From the NCBI RefSeq assembly GCF_947242115.1, contig NC_074711.1:1729501-1793500 (forward strand): a stretch of 64,000 nucleotides of DNA, given 5' to 3'. This DNA is from Biomphalaria glabrata. Lineage: Eukaryota; Mollusca; Gastropoda; Planorbidae. Numbering within the stretch: the first letter of the stretch is position 1; each line of letters begins with the position of its first letter. Below, in pieces: positions 1-9,441 of the stretch. A program made the position numbers and the translations under genes. Below the pieces are notes generated by a model. It saw only the letters and a list, made by a program, of their open reading frames with translations, ran no database searches and was not told where the DNA came from.

Positions 1-357
1 GGTCCATTCACAGCTCAGATGGTAAAAATAGGACCAAGGAGACGACTAAATGACAGTCCAGGTCGAATACAAGGCAGTCATTTAAAGAGTGTGTGAATTT
101 AGCTGCTGTTAAGGAGAGTATGTAAAATAACGGATGAAAATAAATATTACATTCAGATAAATCAACATTAAAATCATGTATTAAAAAGATGATAAAACTG
201 CCACTTCTTACAAAAATTATTTGAAAAAAAACAACAACAAAAAAAAACAAGATTACAAAGAGAGTTTGTGTTACACAAACTCAGAGGCGGCCCCCGTCGA
301 AGTCGGATCCCTGTCGGATCTGCATATTCGCAAATAATATTCAAGAGGTGATTTAAT

Positions 358-537
358 TTTGATGTAAAATGTTTTACACGTTTCGGATGTTCCTTCAGAG
401 TTGAAGATAATTACTTCCTAGTCCAAACCTCCAGCAGGACGACGGGGGATGGGAGCGGGCAGGGTTTGAACCCTGGGCCATCCATAAATCTGAACGACAG
501 TCCAGCGCGCAAACCGCACGACCAGGCAGCCATCCGA
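358..537 (-). mobile_element. tRNA-derived SINE, family B (near full-length)
   Basis: About 180 bp that closely matches a second copy at 38751-38932. Read on the minus strand it opens with a tRNA-like head (gcctggtcgtgcggtttgcg, an A-box-like region) and has a B-box-like GGTTCAAACCC. The body then runs to a tail ending near aaaacattttaca. The two copies look roughly 90% identical by eye, so both are moderately old. It lies in the distal part of CCDC148 intron 3. The family name is mine; I cannot match it to a library entry. Confidence 0.75.
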
Positions 538-889
538 TGGTCAAAAGTAATAATGTTTCAAAGATTCATTTGCCGTAAATTTAAATTTAAATTTAATAAA
601 AAAAATAGTAGATTAGTTTTAGTATATTAAAACATTACAATATTGATCAAAACGTTTGGAAATGAAAATCTACACTTTTTTTTTACACTTTAAGTTTAGA
701 AATTGAAATTCTACATCTTAATCTAGTCTATTTTAGTCTAAACTAGATCTAGAAATTCTAGATCTAGACTCCAAAATAATTTTAATTAGAATATAAATCC
801 AGATCTAGATATACTGTAATAAAAATCTAGATCTAGTTTAAAAAATCTAGATTAGATTTAAATCAAGATATCATTCCTTTTTTAAACGC

Positions 890-1985
890 GAGTCACATAA
901 CGAGGCTTAATAAACATTACTATACCGAGTTCTTTTTTCATTTCATTTAAAGAATTAATTCCATATAACGTCAGAGGGAAAAAAAAACACTACGTCACAC
1001 GGCCTAGCTAGACTAAAAATCGCCTTCATCTATAAGAGCCATTTATCGAGTGTTCATAGACTTTGGTGCACCGAGTGCGTTCTTTAAGCATTTCATTTAA
1101 AGAATTCATTCCATATGACGTCAAAGAAAAAAAAAACACTACGTCACAAGGCCTAGCTAGACTAAAAATCACCTTTATCAACACGAGCCATTTCTCGAGT
1201 GTTCATAGACATTGGTGCACCGAGTGCGTTCTTTTAGCATTTCATTTAAAGAATTCATTCCATGTGACGTCAAAGGAAAAAAAAAAACACTACGTCACAC
1301 GGCTTAGTTAGACTAAAATATGTTTTCATTAATACAAGCAATTTTTTCGAGTGCTCATAGACTTTGAAGCACCGAGTGCGTTCTTTAAGCATTTCATTTA
1401 AAGAATTCATTCCATATGACGTCAAAGGAAAAAAAACACTACGTCACACGGCCTAGCTAGAATAAAAATCGCCTTCATCATTACGAGCCTTTTATCGAGT
1501 GTTCATAGACATTGGTGCACCGAGGGCGTTCTTTTAGCATTTCATTTAAAGAATTCATTCCATATGACGTCAAAGAAAAAAAAAACACTACGTCACAAGG
1601 CCTAGCTAGACTAAAAATCACCTTTATCAACACGAGCCATTTCTCGAGTGTTCATAGACATTGGTGCACCGAGTGCGTTCTTTTAGCATTTCATTTAAAG
1701 AATTCATTCCATGTGACGTCAAAGAAAAAAAAAAACACTACGTCACACGGCTTAGTTAGACTAAAATATGTTTTCATTAATACAAGCAATTTTTTCGAGG
1801 GTTAATAGACATTGGTGCAGCACCGAGTGCGTTCTTTTAACATTACATTTAAAGAGTCCATTCATATGACGTCAAAGAAAAAAAATTCCATTACCTCACA
1901 ATAGGCTAGTACCGGTTCCATACCATATTTACACGAGATATTTAACGAGGGTTCAAAGACATTGGTGCACTGAGTTCTAATAGAA
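890..1985. repeat. ~149-bp satellite array, about 7 monomers, three-monomer higher-order unit
   Basis: Monomers start around gtgttcatagac at about 1048, 1198, 1347, 1498, 1647, 1800 and 1948, with a decayed copy before them. Monomers 1-3 and 4-6 match each other better than neighbours do: the segment at 1063 recurs at 1512, an offset of 449 bp or three monomers. This implies duplication of a trimer. Most monomers carry the palindrome TGACGTCA followed by an A-run and a second CGTCAC half-site. Apparent reading frames inside it are products of repetition and are not annotated as genes. Confidence 0.88.
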
Positions 1986-2009
1986 TTTATTTTAAAAGGA
2001 TCAAAGCCA

Positions 2010-3100
2010 CATTGTTTTTGCGTTTTGTCTGTCAGTCGGTCTGTCCGTTATCTTGATATAAAAAAAACAACTAAAAGTTATTAAAAATTGATTAACCTTT
2101 ATTTTACGTTTCAAAACATCGCAATAATTTTTAGGTATGAACACAATTGAAAAGTTTATATAATAGATTGTTCCGGATGTTTGTATAAATAGTAAAAGAA
2201 AAAGAGAATTTCAGATAAATGTAATACCGTTAATTAAATTTTTTGGATGGTCTCGTATAAAAATTAGATGTACTACAGCCACGTGGAGAGATTTTCATAC
2301 GTTACTTTGGTGTTTGGATTCTGTTTTCCTTAAAAATCGGAACATAATATTAACGATAATTAGATTTTTTAATGTTTTAGGTAGAAAGTTAAATGTACTG
2401 TAAGAGAGTAGTGAGTTAAAATATTTTTCATAAAAATCCGTAAAAACATTATTTCGTAAATGAGAAGATTATTTGTTTATTAATTAGAAGAGGGAGTTCA
2501 AACAATTATTTGGCGTTAGTAGATTTTTAAATAAATTCGGAAATTTCTGGGGACGATTTGTAAGAAACAAAATCCGGAACTTTCTTTATCGATTACAAAA
2601 CTTCTATGTTATGTTTTACAAGAAAATTAAATGTCTAAAAAGTAATTTTCAGTAATCAATTCTAGTAAATTACTTTTTTTAAAAGCCTTATGCGATTTCA
2701 AACAATCATTAGGCATAATTCATGTTTTATAAAACAATATCCGGAACATTTTTACACTTAATGAAATATAAGTCAGTATAGAGATTATGATTTAGCATTA
2801 ATATGCTATTTACATAAAAAACGGAACAACATATTATTGATAATGTGTTTTTGCAACGTTTAAGCATGGAAATTGAATGTAATATAAGTTAGAAGAGCAA
2901 ACAAACATTTGTTGGCGTTGATTAGTTTTGCACAAAAAAATCCGGAACAATCAATTTTAGATACTTAAAACTATTGAGATGTTATGGGAGGAACATTAAA
3001 GGGTAAATCAGATTTTCAATAGCTTTTAGAGTTCTAGTTTTTTAAATCTAATCGTGACGGACAGACCGACCAACAGACAAAACGCACAAAAATAAGCACT
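2010..3100. mobile_element. Non-autonomous element with ~85-bp inverted repeats and degenerate internal units
   Basis: The left end (about 2013-2100) contains gcgttttgtctgtcagtcgg. The reverse complement of the right end (about 3005-3097) contains gcgttttgtctgttggtcgg. The two match imperfectly for about 85 bp. Between them, the word TCCGGAAC or a near variant recurs at about 2171, 2335, 2571, 2730, 2822 and 2939, each followed by AT-rich sequence with shared words, which suggests diverged internal subunits. No coding capacity is visible. I read it as a foldback or MITE-like DNA element; the superfamily is unknown and no clear target duplication was found. Confidence 0.55.
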
Positions 3101-3397
3101 AAACAAAAAATAAATAAAATCTGATTTTTAAAAAAAGTTTAAGGAATTGGTTTAGCACCTGTTCATGTTGCGACGTTACGCTACTGCACGAAAATCGCTG
3201 CATAAAAAGTCCATTAAAAAAAATGTGCGTGATATTTACATACAAAGTGCATTATTAGCCTTTATAAACAAACAGAAATGTTTTCTTTTAATTTTAGCAG
3301 CTAGTTGACCAGAAAAAACGTCTTTAACTATTATTTGTATTTGTTGTAAACATTTCCTGTACATTTTAAAAATATATTTGACTTAGTGATACTGAAA

Positions 3398-3706
3398 ATA
3401 CACAAAAATTGTCCATCTTTGTTACCATATTGTAACATTGCCTCCCTTACATTTACGTAATTGTTTTAGAATTGGTGTATTTTTATGAAAAAATCGCTTG
3501 CATAATTAATTTTATAAATTAAACGGTTTGCTTTTAGAAAACCAAAAGTAGCCGTTGCACCTAAACTTTTCAAGCCGGATTTAATGATGAAATAATATTT
3601 TTCATATCTCTTTTAGTTTTCGAGATCTGAGTGTGACAGACGGACAGACGGACATTTTGCACAAACCTAATAGCGGCTTTTTCCCCTTACGGGGGCCGCT
3701 AAAAAC
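3398..3706 (-). mobile_element. Interspersed repeat with a CCGTCTGTCC motif (copy 1)
   Basis: The reverse complement begins with a TTTTTAGCGGC-like end, then a gccgctattaggtttgtg block, a tandem cgtctgtc stretch, and AT-rich sequence including a tatgcaagc block. The same order of blocks is seen on the plus strand at 21955-22300 in an MLLT10 intron. No coding capacity. It is probably a short DNA transposon; its ends are not resolved. Confidence 0.6.
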
Positions 3707-3714
3707 AGAAATTA

Positions 3715-3772
3715 TTAACCTCTGTGGCCTCTATGCCTAAAAATTATAAACCTCTGTGGCCTCTATGCCTAA
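3715..3772. repeat. Two-copy tandem duplication, ~30 bp
   Basis: The phrase aacctctgtggcctctatgc occurs twice in a row, separated by a short AT-rich joint. It is a local duplication with no visible function. Confidence 0.8.
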
Positions 3773-3994
3773 TGATATTAGAATTTTTTAAAGGATTGTT
3801 TGTATAGCAGTAGTGACCAACTTGTATCAGCCTGGCTGGACACAAATTTCTCACATGTGTCATAAGCTACATGAAGGAAAAAAATTAATTGATCTACTCC
3901 AATTTCATTAAGCCCTGTGGGTCCGAAGAGCCAGACAGCATGCATCATGGGATGGATGTCAATCATAGGCCATGGAATTTAACAAAAGGGACGT

Positions 3995-4165
3995 CTTCCA
4001 GAATGGTTAAGTGCATGGCCTTCAAACTAGAGGTCTTGAGTTTAAATACTGGTGAAATTTGGAATTTTAAGATGTTTTAAGTCAAATTGATGGTTGGTCA
4101 TTGTGCTGACCACAAGACATCCTTATTCAATTCTGGTCATAGAAACTTCGTAACCTAATAGCAAC
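3995..4165 (+). mobile_element. tRNA-derived SINE, family A (decayed)
   Basis: A tRNA-like head (gaatggttaagtgcatggc) and a B-box-like region are followed by a body matching the other family A copies, including the conserved ggttggtcattgtgctgacc block. It ends immediately before the 24-bp minisatellite, so the array may have grown from sequence next to the SINE tail. Confidence 0.6.
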
Positions 4166-4204
4166 CAAATGTCCCCAACATCTTGTAACATCCTTTACTA
4201 TGAC

Positions 4205-5006
4205 AACAATCACACTTTCACCAGAAATCACTTATTTACTTTCACCAGACATCACTTATTTACTTTCACCAGACATCACTTATTTACTTTCACCCGACGT
4301 CACTTATTTACTTTCACCAGAAATCACTTATTTACTTTCACCAGACATCACTTATTTACTTTCACCAGACATCACTTATTTACTTTCACCAGAAATCACT
4401 TATTTACTTTCACCAGAAATCACTTATTTACTTTCACCAGAAATCACTTATTTACTTTCACCAGAAATCACTTATTTACTTTCACCAGACATCACTTATT
4501 TACTTTCACCAGACATCACTTATTTACTTTCACCCAACGTCACTTATTTACTTTCACCAGAAATCACTTATTTACTTTCACCAGACATCACTTATTTACT
4601 TTCACCAGACATCCCTTATTTACTTTTACCAGACGTCACTTATTTACTTTCACCAGACATCCCTTATTTACTTTCACCAGACATCCCTTATTTACTTTCA
4701 CCAGACATCACTTATTTACTTTCACCAGACGTCACTTATTTACTTTTACCAGACATCCCTTATTTACTTTCACCCGATGTCACTTATTTACTTTCACCCA
4801 ACGTCACTTATTTACTTTCACCAGATATCACTTATTTACTTTCACCAGACATCCCTTATGTACTTTCACCAGACATCCCTTATGTACTTTCACCAGACGT
4901 CACTTACTTACTTTCACCAGACATCACTTATTTACTTTCACCAGACGTCACTTATTTACTTTCACCAGACGTCACTTACTTACTTTCACCAGACATCCTT
5001 TATTTA
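4205..5006. repeat. 24-bp minisatellite, about 33 copies
   Basis: The core unit is ttactttcaccagacatcac plus tatt, repeated in register for about 800 bp. Variants alternate at a few positions (agaaatc, agacatc, agacgtc, cccaacgtc, catccc). The unit length is a multiple of three and contains no plus-strand stop, so two plus-strand frames stay open across the array. These would encode octapeptide repeats (HLFTFTRH-like or ITYLLSPD-like). There is no codon bias, splice context or homology to support a protein. It lies in CCDC148 intron 3. Confidence 0.92.
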
Positions 5007-5217
5007 TAGTTGTTTTTTTTAAATAAAAACACTAACTTTAGAACACTGTTGATATAAGTTACTTTGACAAGAAAAACAAAACAAAAAAACGTGTGAAAAT
5101 TCGGTTTCACACATGTTTAAATAGATGCAAAAAAAAAAAACAAACAAAAACTAAATTTCAATGATAAAAGTCGAATAAAAAAAAAAATTATAACTTAAAA
5201 TTCATGCCACCCTTGCT

Positions 5218-5436
5218 CAGTGTTTCTCAAAGTGGGTTATGAGTACTCCCAGGGGTAAAGGAAGATTTTGAAAGGGCTATGCGGTGCACCTCAATAACTT
5301 TGCTGATTTTTTTAAATACCCATGTATTATGTTCTGTTAATAAATTAAAGTGTGGTTGAGGGGGGGGGGGGGGGGTACTCAGCATTACACAAGTTATAAA
5401 AGGGGTACACATAGGTCAAAAGTTTGAGAAACGCTG
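5218..5436. mobile_element. hAT-type MITE
   Basis: The ends form short terminal inverted repeats: CAGTGTTTCTCAAA on the left and, as reverse complement, CAGCGTTTCTCAAA on the right, typical of hAT miniature elements. The flanking 8-mers cccttgct and ccctacct agree at 6 of 8 positions, consistent with an aged 8-bp target duplication. The 219-bp interior contains a long G-run and no coding frame. Confidence 0.75.
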
Positions 5437-5547
5437 CCCTACCTGAATGAGGTCATAGAACATTCAACAAAGAAGAATAGAACTAAGCCAACTAGCTAAA
5501 ACTAATATAAGATAAGATAAGAAGCTAAACTTAATAAATAGACAGAC

Positions 5548-7685
5548 CTCATCATCCAAACTGGCTCAACCGTGTTCTTCTTAAAACCTTCAAAATCTGC
5601 CTCAAGGCTGCCATCAAAGTAGTCAATCTCTTTATAGAGAGGGCCACACATATCAGAGCTAAGGTTTGTCCTCATGTGAGACTCCACTGTAATTTCTGCC
5701 TGTTTAAAAAAACAACAACTTTTAAAAATGATCACATACGAAGATAAAATATCAAGCATGATCACCATTACCTAGGTAGTAAAATAAAAGTCAAGCAGAG
5801 TACTTATATATCGACAGACGTTACTTCGAAAAAGAAGATGATTATGTCCTACATGTCATGAATGTAGTGTTTTTACTGGTAATGTAATGTTTTTACTGGT
5901 AATGTAGTGTTATACTGTAGCCTGGTGAAGGTAAAAATGAGAAAAAATGAATGGAAATAATGATAAAATATGCAAAGGATTTTCTAGAATCAATGCATAG
6001 TATGGAAATCATCTCAAACTTATGACCAAATCATGTCAGGACTGGTCAAAATTTAGGAAGTAACTATACTATCTATAAAGTACTGCCAGATCCATTCAGA
6101 GCTAGGCAGTAGGGAAACTATGACTAATGTCAAGATAAAAATATCCTTATCAACCTCTAACTAAACATATGTATTGTTGTAACTCCAGTGGCGGACTGAA
6201 AGGGTTAATGTGTGTGCGGCATACTGATACACACCACTCAGGTCAACGGCTGTCGATAGACAAGGGACAGTACTGCTAATAACCGCAAGTATGATCTGTG
6301 TTGTGGTCATGTGATCAAAAGCCTTCATGGTCGAGAGACAGTGTGTTAAAAAGGAAAGTTGAGTCCAGGACAGCAAAGCAGTGAGGACTGTGTGGTACCT
6401 TGGGAGTCCTCGAGAATGTAGCTGTACGAGCTAGAGAGACTTGTAATGTTAAGTTAGGCAGTTCTGTTTAGTACAAGAAAGCATTTGAATTTGATGTAGC
6501 CAATTGTGTTGAATTGGTTGTCGATGTATTTGTAATTAAACCACCACTTTGTTACTTGAAGCTCTTGTTGTCAAGTTGATGTTTTAGATGTGCTGTTGTG
6601 TTGTTAAGCAGTGTTTGCAGAAGGCCTGATTAGGAGAGATCGTAACAGTATTCTATCTGACATAAAACTCATAGTATAAGTATATTGTGTTCCATCAAAT
6701 TTTTATAGAACTTTTACTTCATTTGTAACAATTAGTTTACAAATGGTACTAGAATAAGTTTTTTATAATTTTTTAAAAAATAAAATACAATAGGCATACT
6801 AATTAATTGAGCTTCAAATTGAAGTCAAAGTTGTTTGGATTTAAGAAATATTTCTTAAAAAAAAAAGAAGATGCATTCAAATACAAGTTCACCTTTTTGC
6901 GTAAGTGTTGAAGTCGAATAAATTCTTTCTGCCAGACAAGTTGATGTTGTTTCAAAATACTGTTTTCTTTGTGCTGTTGAGATGACTTCTCTATTTCATT
7001 CAGCTTCATTGAAGCTTTGATGGAGGCAAAACGTTTCTGAGAAATGGCTGCACGCATGCTGTTGTAGTCCACTGCATGGTACTTGTTGCTCCCAAGTCCA
7101 TCCAGCATACGATGAACCAATCCATCTTTATAAACAAAGGAAAATACAATGCAATGTTTAAAAAGTACAAGATAAAAAATTCCCCTATTTAAACTTTGGG
7201 CTTTTTGTAGTTTTTAAAAATTGTGAAAAACAAAATGGTAGAGAACTTGAATTTGAAAAGAAGTATGGCTAATGATATTCATTTTTAACAGAGAGCTATC
7301 AACAGTTCTCACATGAGGTATAGTTTATTAAAATGATATAAATGTATAAACTGTTTAAATACAATTTAAAATTAAAAATAAAAACAAAACTTTATGTTGT
7401 CTACTGGATGATACAAACATTATCTTAACATCCTCAATAAGTAACCAAAATATTTCATTCACACCAAAATATAATGGATTAATAGATTTTACTACAAAAC
7501 AAATAAATTCTTCGATTTCTTTTTTATTATTCTTTAGCATTAGAAATATTGGATGTGATTAGTTGAATGACAAATACTAGATATTTAGATAGCGACAACA
7601 ATATTGATTATTGTAACTTTATAGTTAAATTACCTGAAGCAACAGATTTTAAACTTGTTGATGACTGCCACTGAGATTTCTCCAT
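5548..7685 (-). CDS. CCDC148: CCDC148 homologue, first three coding exons (gene continues beyond left edge)
   Basis: Coding exons, in transcript order, are 7634-7685, 6893-7125 and 5548-5699, with canonical GT-AG borders and compatible phases. Exon 1 begins ATG GAG AAA TCT. Exon 2 encodes the best-matching part: an HAVDYNSMRAA segment, then a basic helical stretch with ILKQHQLVWQKEFIRLQ, which aligns with my recollection of human CCDC148 (VDYQQLRA... LIKQHKQVWWQEYQRL). Exon 3 encodes an acidic helical segment ending EPVWMMR. CCDC148 is a coiled-coil protein associated with cilia; its biochemistry is not established. The exon 2 match is good and the others are weaker. No further exon was found between 1 and 5547, so the next intron exceeds 5.5 kb and holds the satellite and minisatellite. 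Confidence 0.8.
5809..5860 (-). mobile_element. 3' end fragment of CR1-like LINE with GATAA tail family
   Basis: The segment containing cagacgttacttcgaaaaag is the reverse complement of the 3' end of the element at 41893-42252, and it is also found at 58683-58745. It is a small truncated copy in a CCDC148 intron. Confidence 0.45.
6175..6647. mobile_element. Candidate solo LTR, probably Ty3/gypsy-like (fossil)
   Basis: A 473-bp segment begins TGTTGTAAC and ends GTAACA, so it has the TG...CA ends of an LTR, and the 4-mer gtat flanks it on both sides. A TTAAACCACC-containing region in its 3' half resembles the polyadenylation region of many gypsy LTRs. No internal region is present, so it would be a solo LTR left by recombination between two LTRs. 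It lies in CCDC148 intron 2. With no second copy in the window its age cannot be estimated. Confidence 0.5.
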
Positions 7686-9437
7686 TAATATTAGTTTCTA
7701 ATTTCTGCATAAAGAAAAATAAATGAATACAAGGTAACAGTAAATGATATAAAAGTCTTACTTTAGCAAATGTTAATTTTAAAAAAATGTACTTGTGTTT
7801 AGGTTTGAAAATTATACATTAATATTATGATATAAAATTTCGCTATACACCATGATTACAAAGATGACTGCCTGGTCATGTGCTCATCTCCAACTGGCCT
7901 GTGGGAGGATTGGGCTAGGACTTGAGAATCTTCATTTCTGAAGGAATATCCAAAACATTTACAACAACAATCGAGCAAAATCAACTAACCAAGGTCAGTT
8001 CTTAATAACCTCAAGAAATTTCCAAGTAATATATGTTTTATATGTTCCTTCGGAATTGACATTATTTCATCCTAGTCCAAACGTCATGAAGGATCATGTG
8101 GGAGTGGAGTGGGCAGCTGCAGGTTTAGAACTTTGGACCATCAAGACAAAAGTCAAGTGCACATACCACACTACCTGGCATCTTTACTCAACACATCAAA
8201 GCATTGGTCAGAATATGATTGATCCAATTTTCACAGCATTCCTAGACAACATTACAGACTGTCAGGTTTTTCACCTTAGCCTGGCTTAAAAAATTAAATA
8301 CCTCCATTTCTATCTTATTGACTAGTCATACAAGAATAAATTAAATCATTAATGAGATGGGGAATTTTCTTTTTAACATTGTAGGTTTCATAATTAGATC
8401 TACATTCGATATATTATGTTTTTTTTTAAATACTGAATGATAAATCTAAAATAAAAAACAACACTATTGACTAGTGTCTAGTCTGGAGACTAGTACTAGT
8501 AAACAATATTCACTACTTTCTAGTCTGGAGACTACTACTAATAGTAATAATTTAACTAGATTTTACTAGAGTATGAAACTATGATCAGTATGTGACTATG
8601 TCTTTCCACCCAGAAAAATGACAGTTATTAAGAGTAACAAAAAAAACTAAAACAAATTAATTTCACTTATCTTATTCATGGTAAATAAATTATTTGAAAA
8701 CAAACTTACAAAGTAAAGAATGAAACAGTCTGTGAATGTTATTATTTATTTATTTATTATTATATTGTCACTGTCGACACTGACTGTGTGACAGTGTGTG
8801 ATTCAAGTGATTGACAGTGACTGATTCAATGTGATTGTCCTGAAAAAAATAGATTCTGGAAGTAGTGACGCTGACCTACATGATTATCGTTTAGTGAGTG
8901 AATATAATTGATTTTTTTTGTGAACAATTACTGCGTTAATAACATGATCAGTCAATAAAAGGTTCTGTTGAAAAATGAAAACATAAAGTTTGAAGACCAG
9001 ATCTAGATCTAGACTAGATCTTAAATAAAAATACTAATGTAGCGTCCAAAGTTACTCGGACTTCCGTTGTCAAAAATGATCTGTCCAGATTCTTGTTGCT
9101 TTTATAGACTAGATCCAGATTCATTTGTACAAATATATTTATCAGACCTTTATTTAATGCAATTGTAAAAAATATCATATTTTAAAAATGTATTTATTTA
9201 AACTAGATCTATATCTAGATAATTAGTATGGAAGCATTCTATGATTCTATTTTATTTATATGCTCACGAGTAAATTAATTATTTTAGTATTATTTCAATA
9301 TCATTTTTACAAGCCAACGTGGCTAATGCAATAAAATTTAGAAAATGGCCGTCTTCATTCAATTTTATGTATTTTCGTTCCCAACTTAGTTAATAAACAA
9401 TAACAATTCTAGCAGTTGCTACAAGTTAAATGGAAGG
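7686..9437. promoter_or_regulatory. Head-to-head intergenic region of CCDC148 and MLLT10 (candidate divergent promoter)
   Basis: About 1.75 kb separates the two start codons, which face away from each other. I see no TATA box placed with confidence and no CpG island; the stretch is AT-rich. Two decayed SINE B pieces lie at 7866-8190, and AGATCT/CTAG-rich patches occur at 8465-8570 and 8995-9215. Promoter function is inferred from geometry only. Confidence 0.45.
7866..8190. mobile_element. Two decayed SINE family B pieces in opposite orientation
   Basis: At 7866-7955 (plus) the words gactgcctggtcatgtgc and gaaggaatatccaaaac match the head and tail of family B. At 8038-8190 (minus) the body words cctagtccaaacgtc and gagtgggcag match. 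Both are strongly diverged relative to the copies at 358 and 38751, so they are old. Confidence 0.5.
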
Positions 9438-9441
9438 ATGA
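9430..9441 (+). promoter_or_regulatory. Four-codon uORF overlapping the MLLT10 start codon
   Basis: ATG GAA GGA TGA: the stop TGA overlaps the main ATG (9438-9440) in an ATGA arrangement. The uORF start has T at -3 (weak) while the main start has A at -3. It matters only if the transcript begins upstream of 9430, which the sequence does not show. Confidence 0.5.

Noticed and set aside
1063-1805. Two similar open frames as paralogous small genes
   Set aside because: They are the same satellite monomers read through; similarity is explained by the higher-order repeat.
4169-5026. 285-codon and 269-codon open frames as repeat-protein genes
   Set aside because: They are frame by-products of a 24-bp tandem repeat without stops; no conserved start, splice context or homology.
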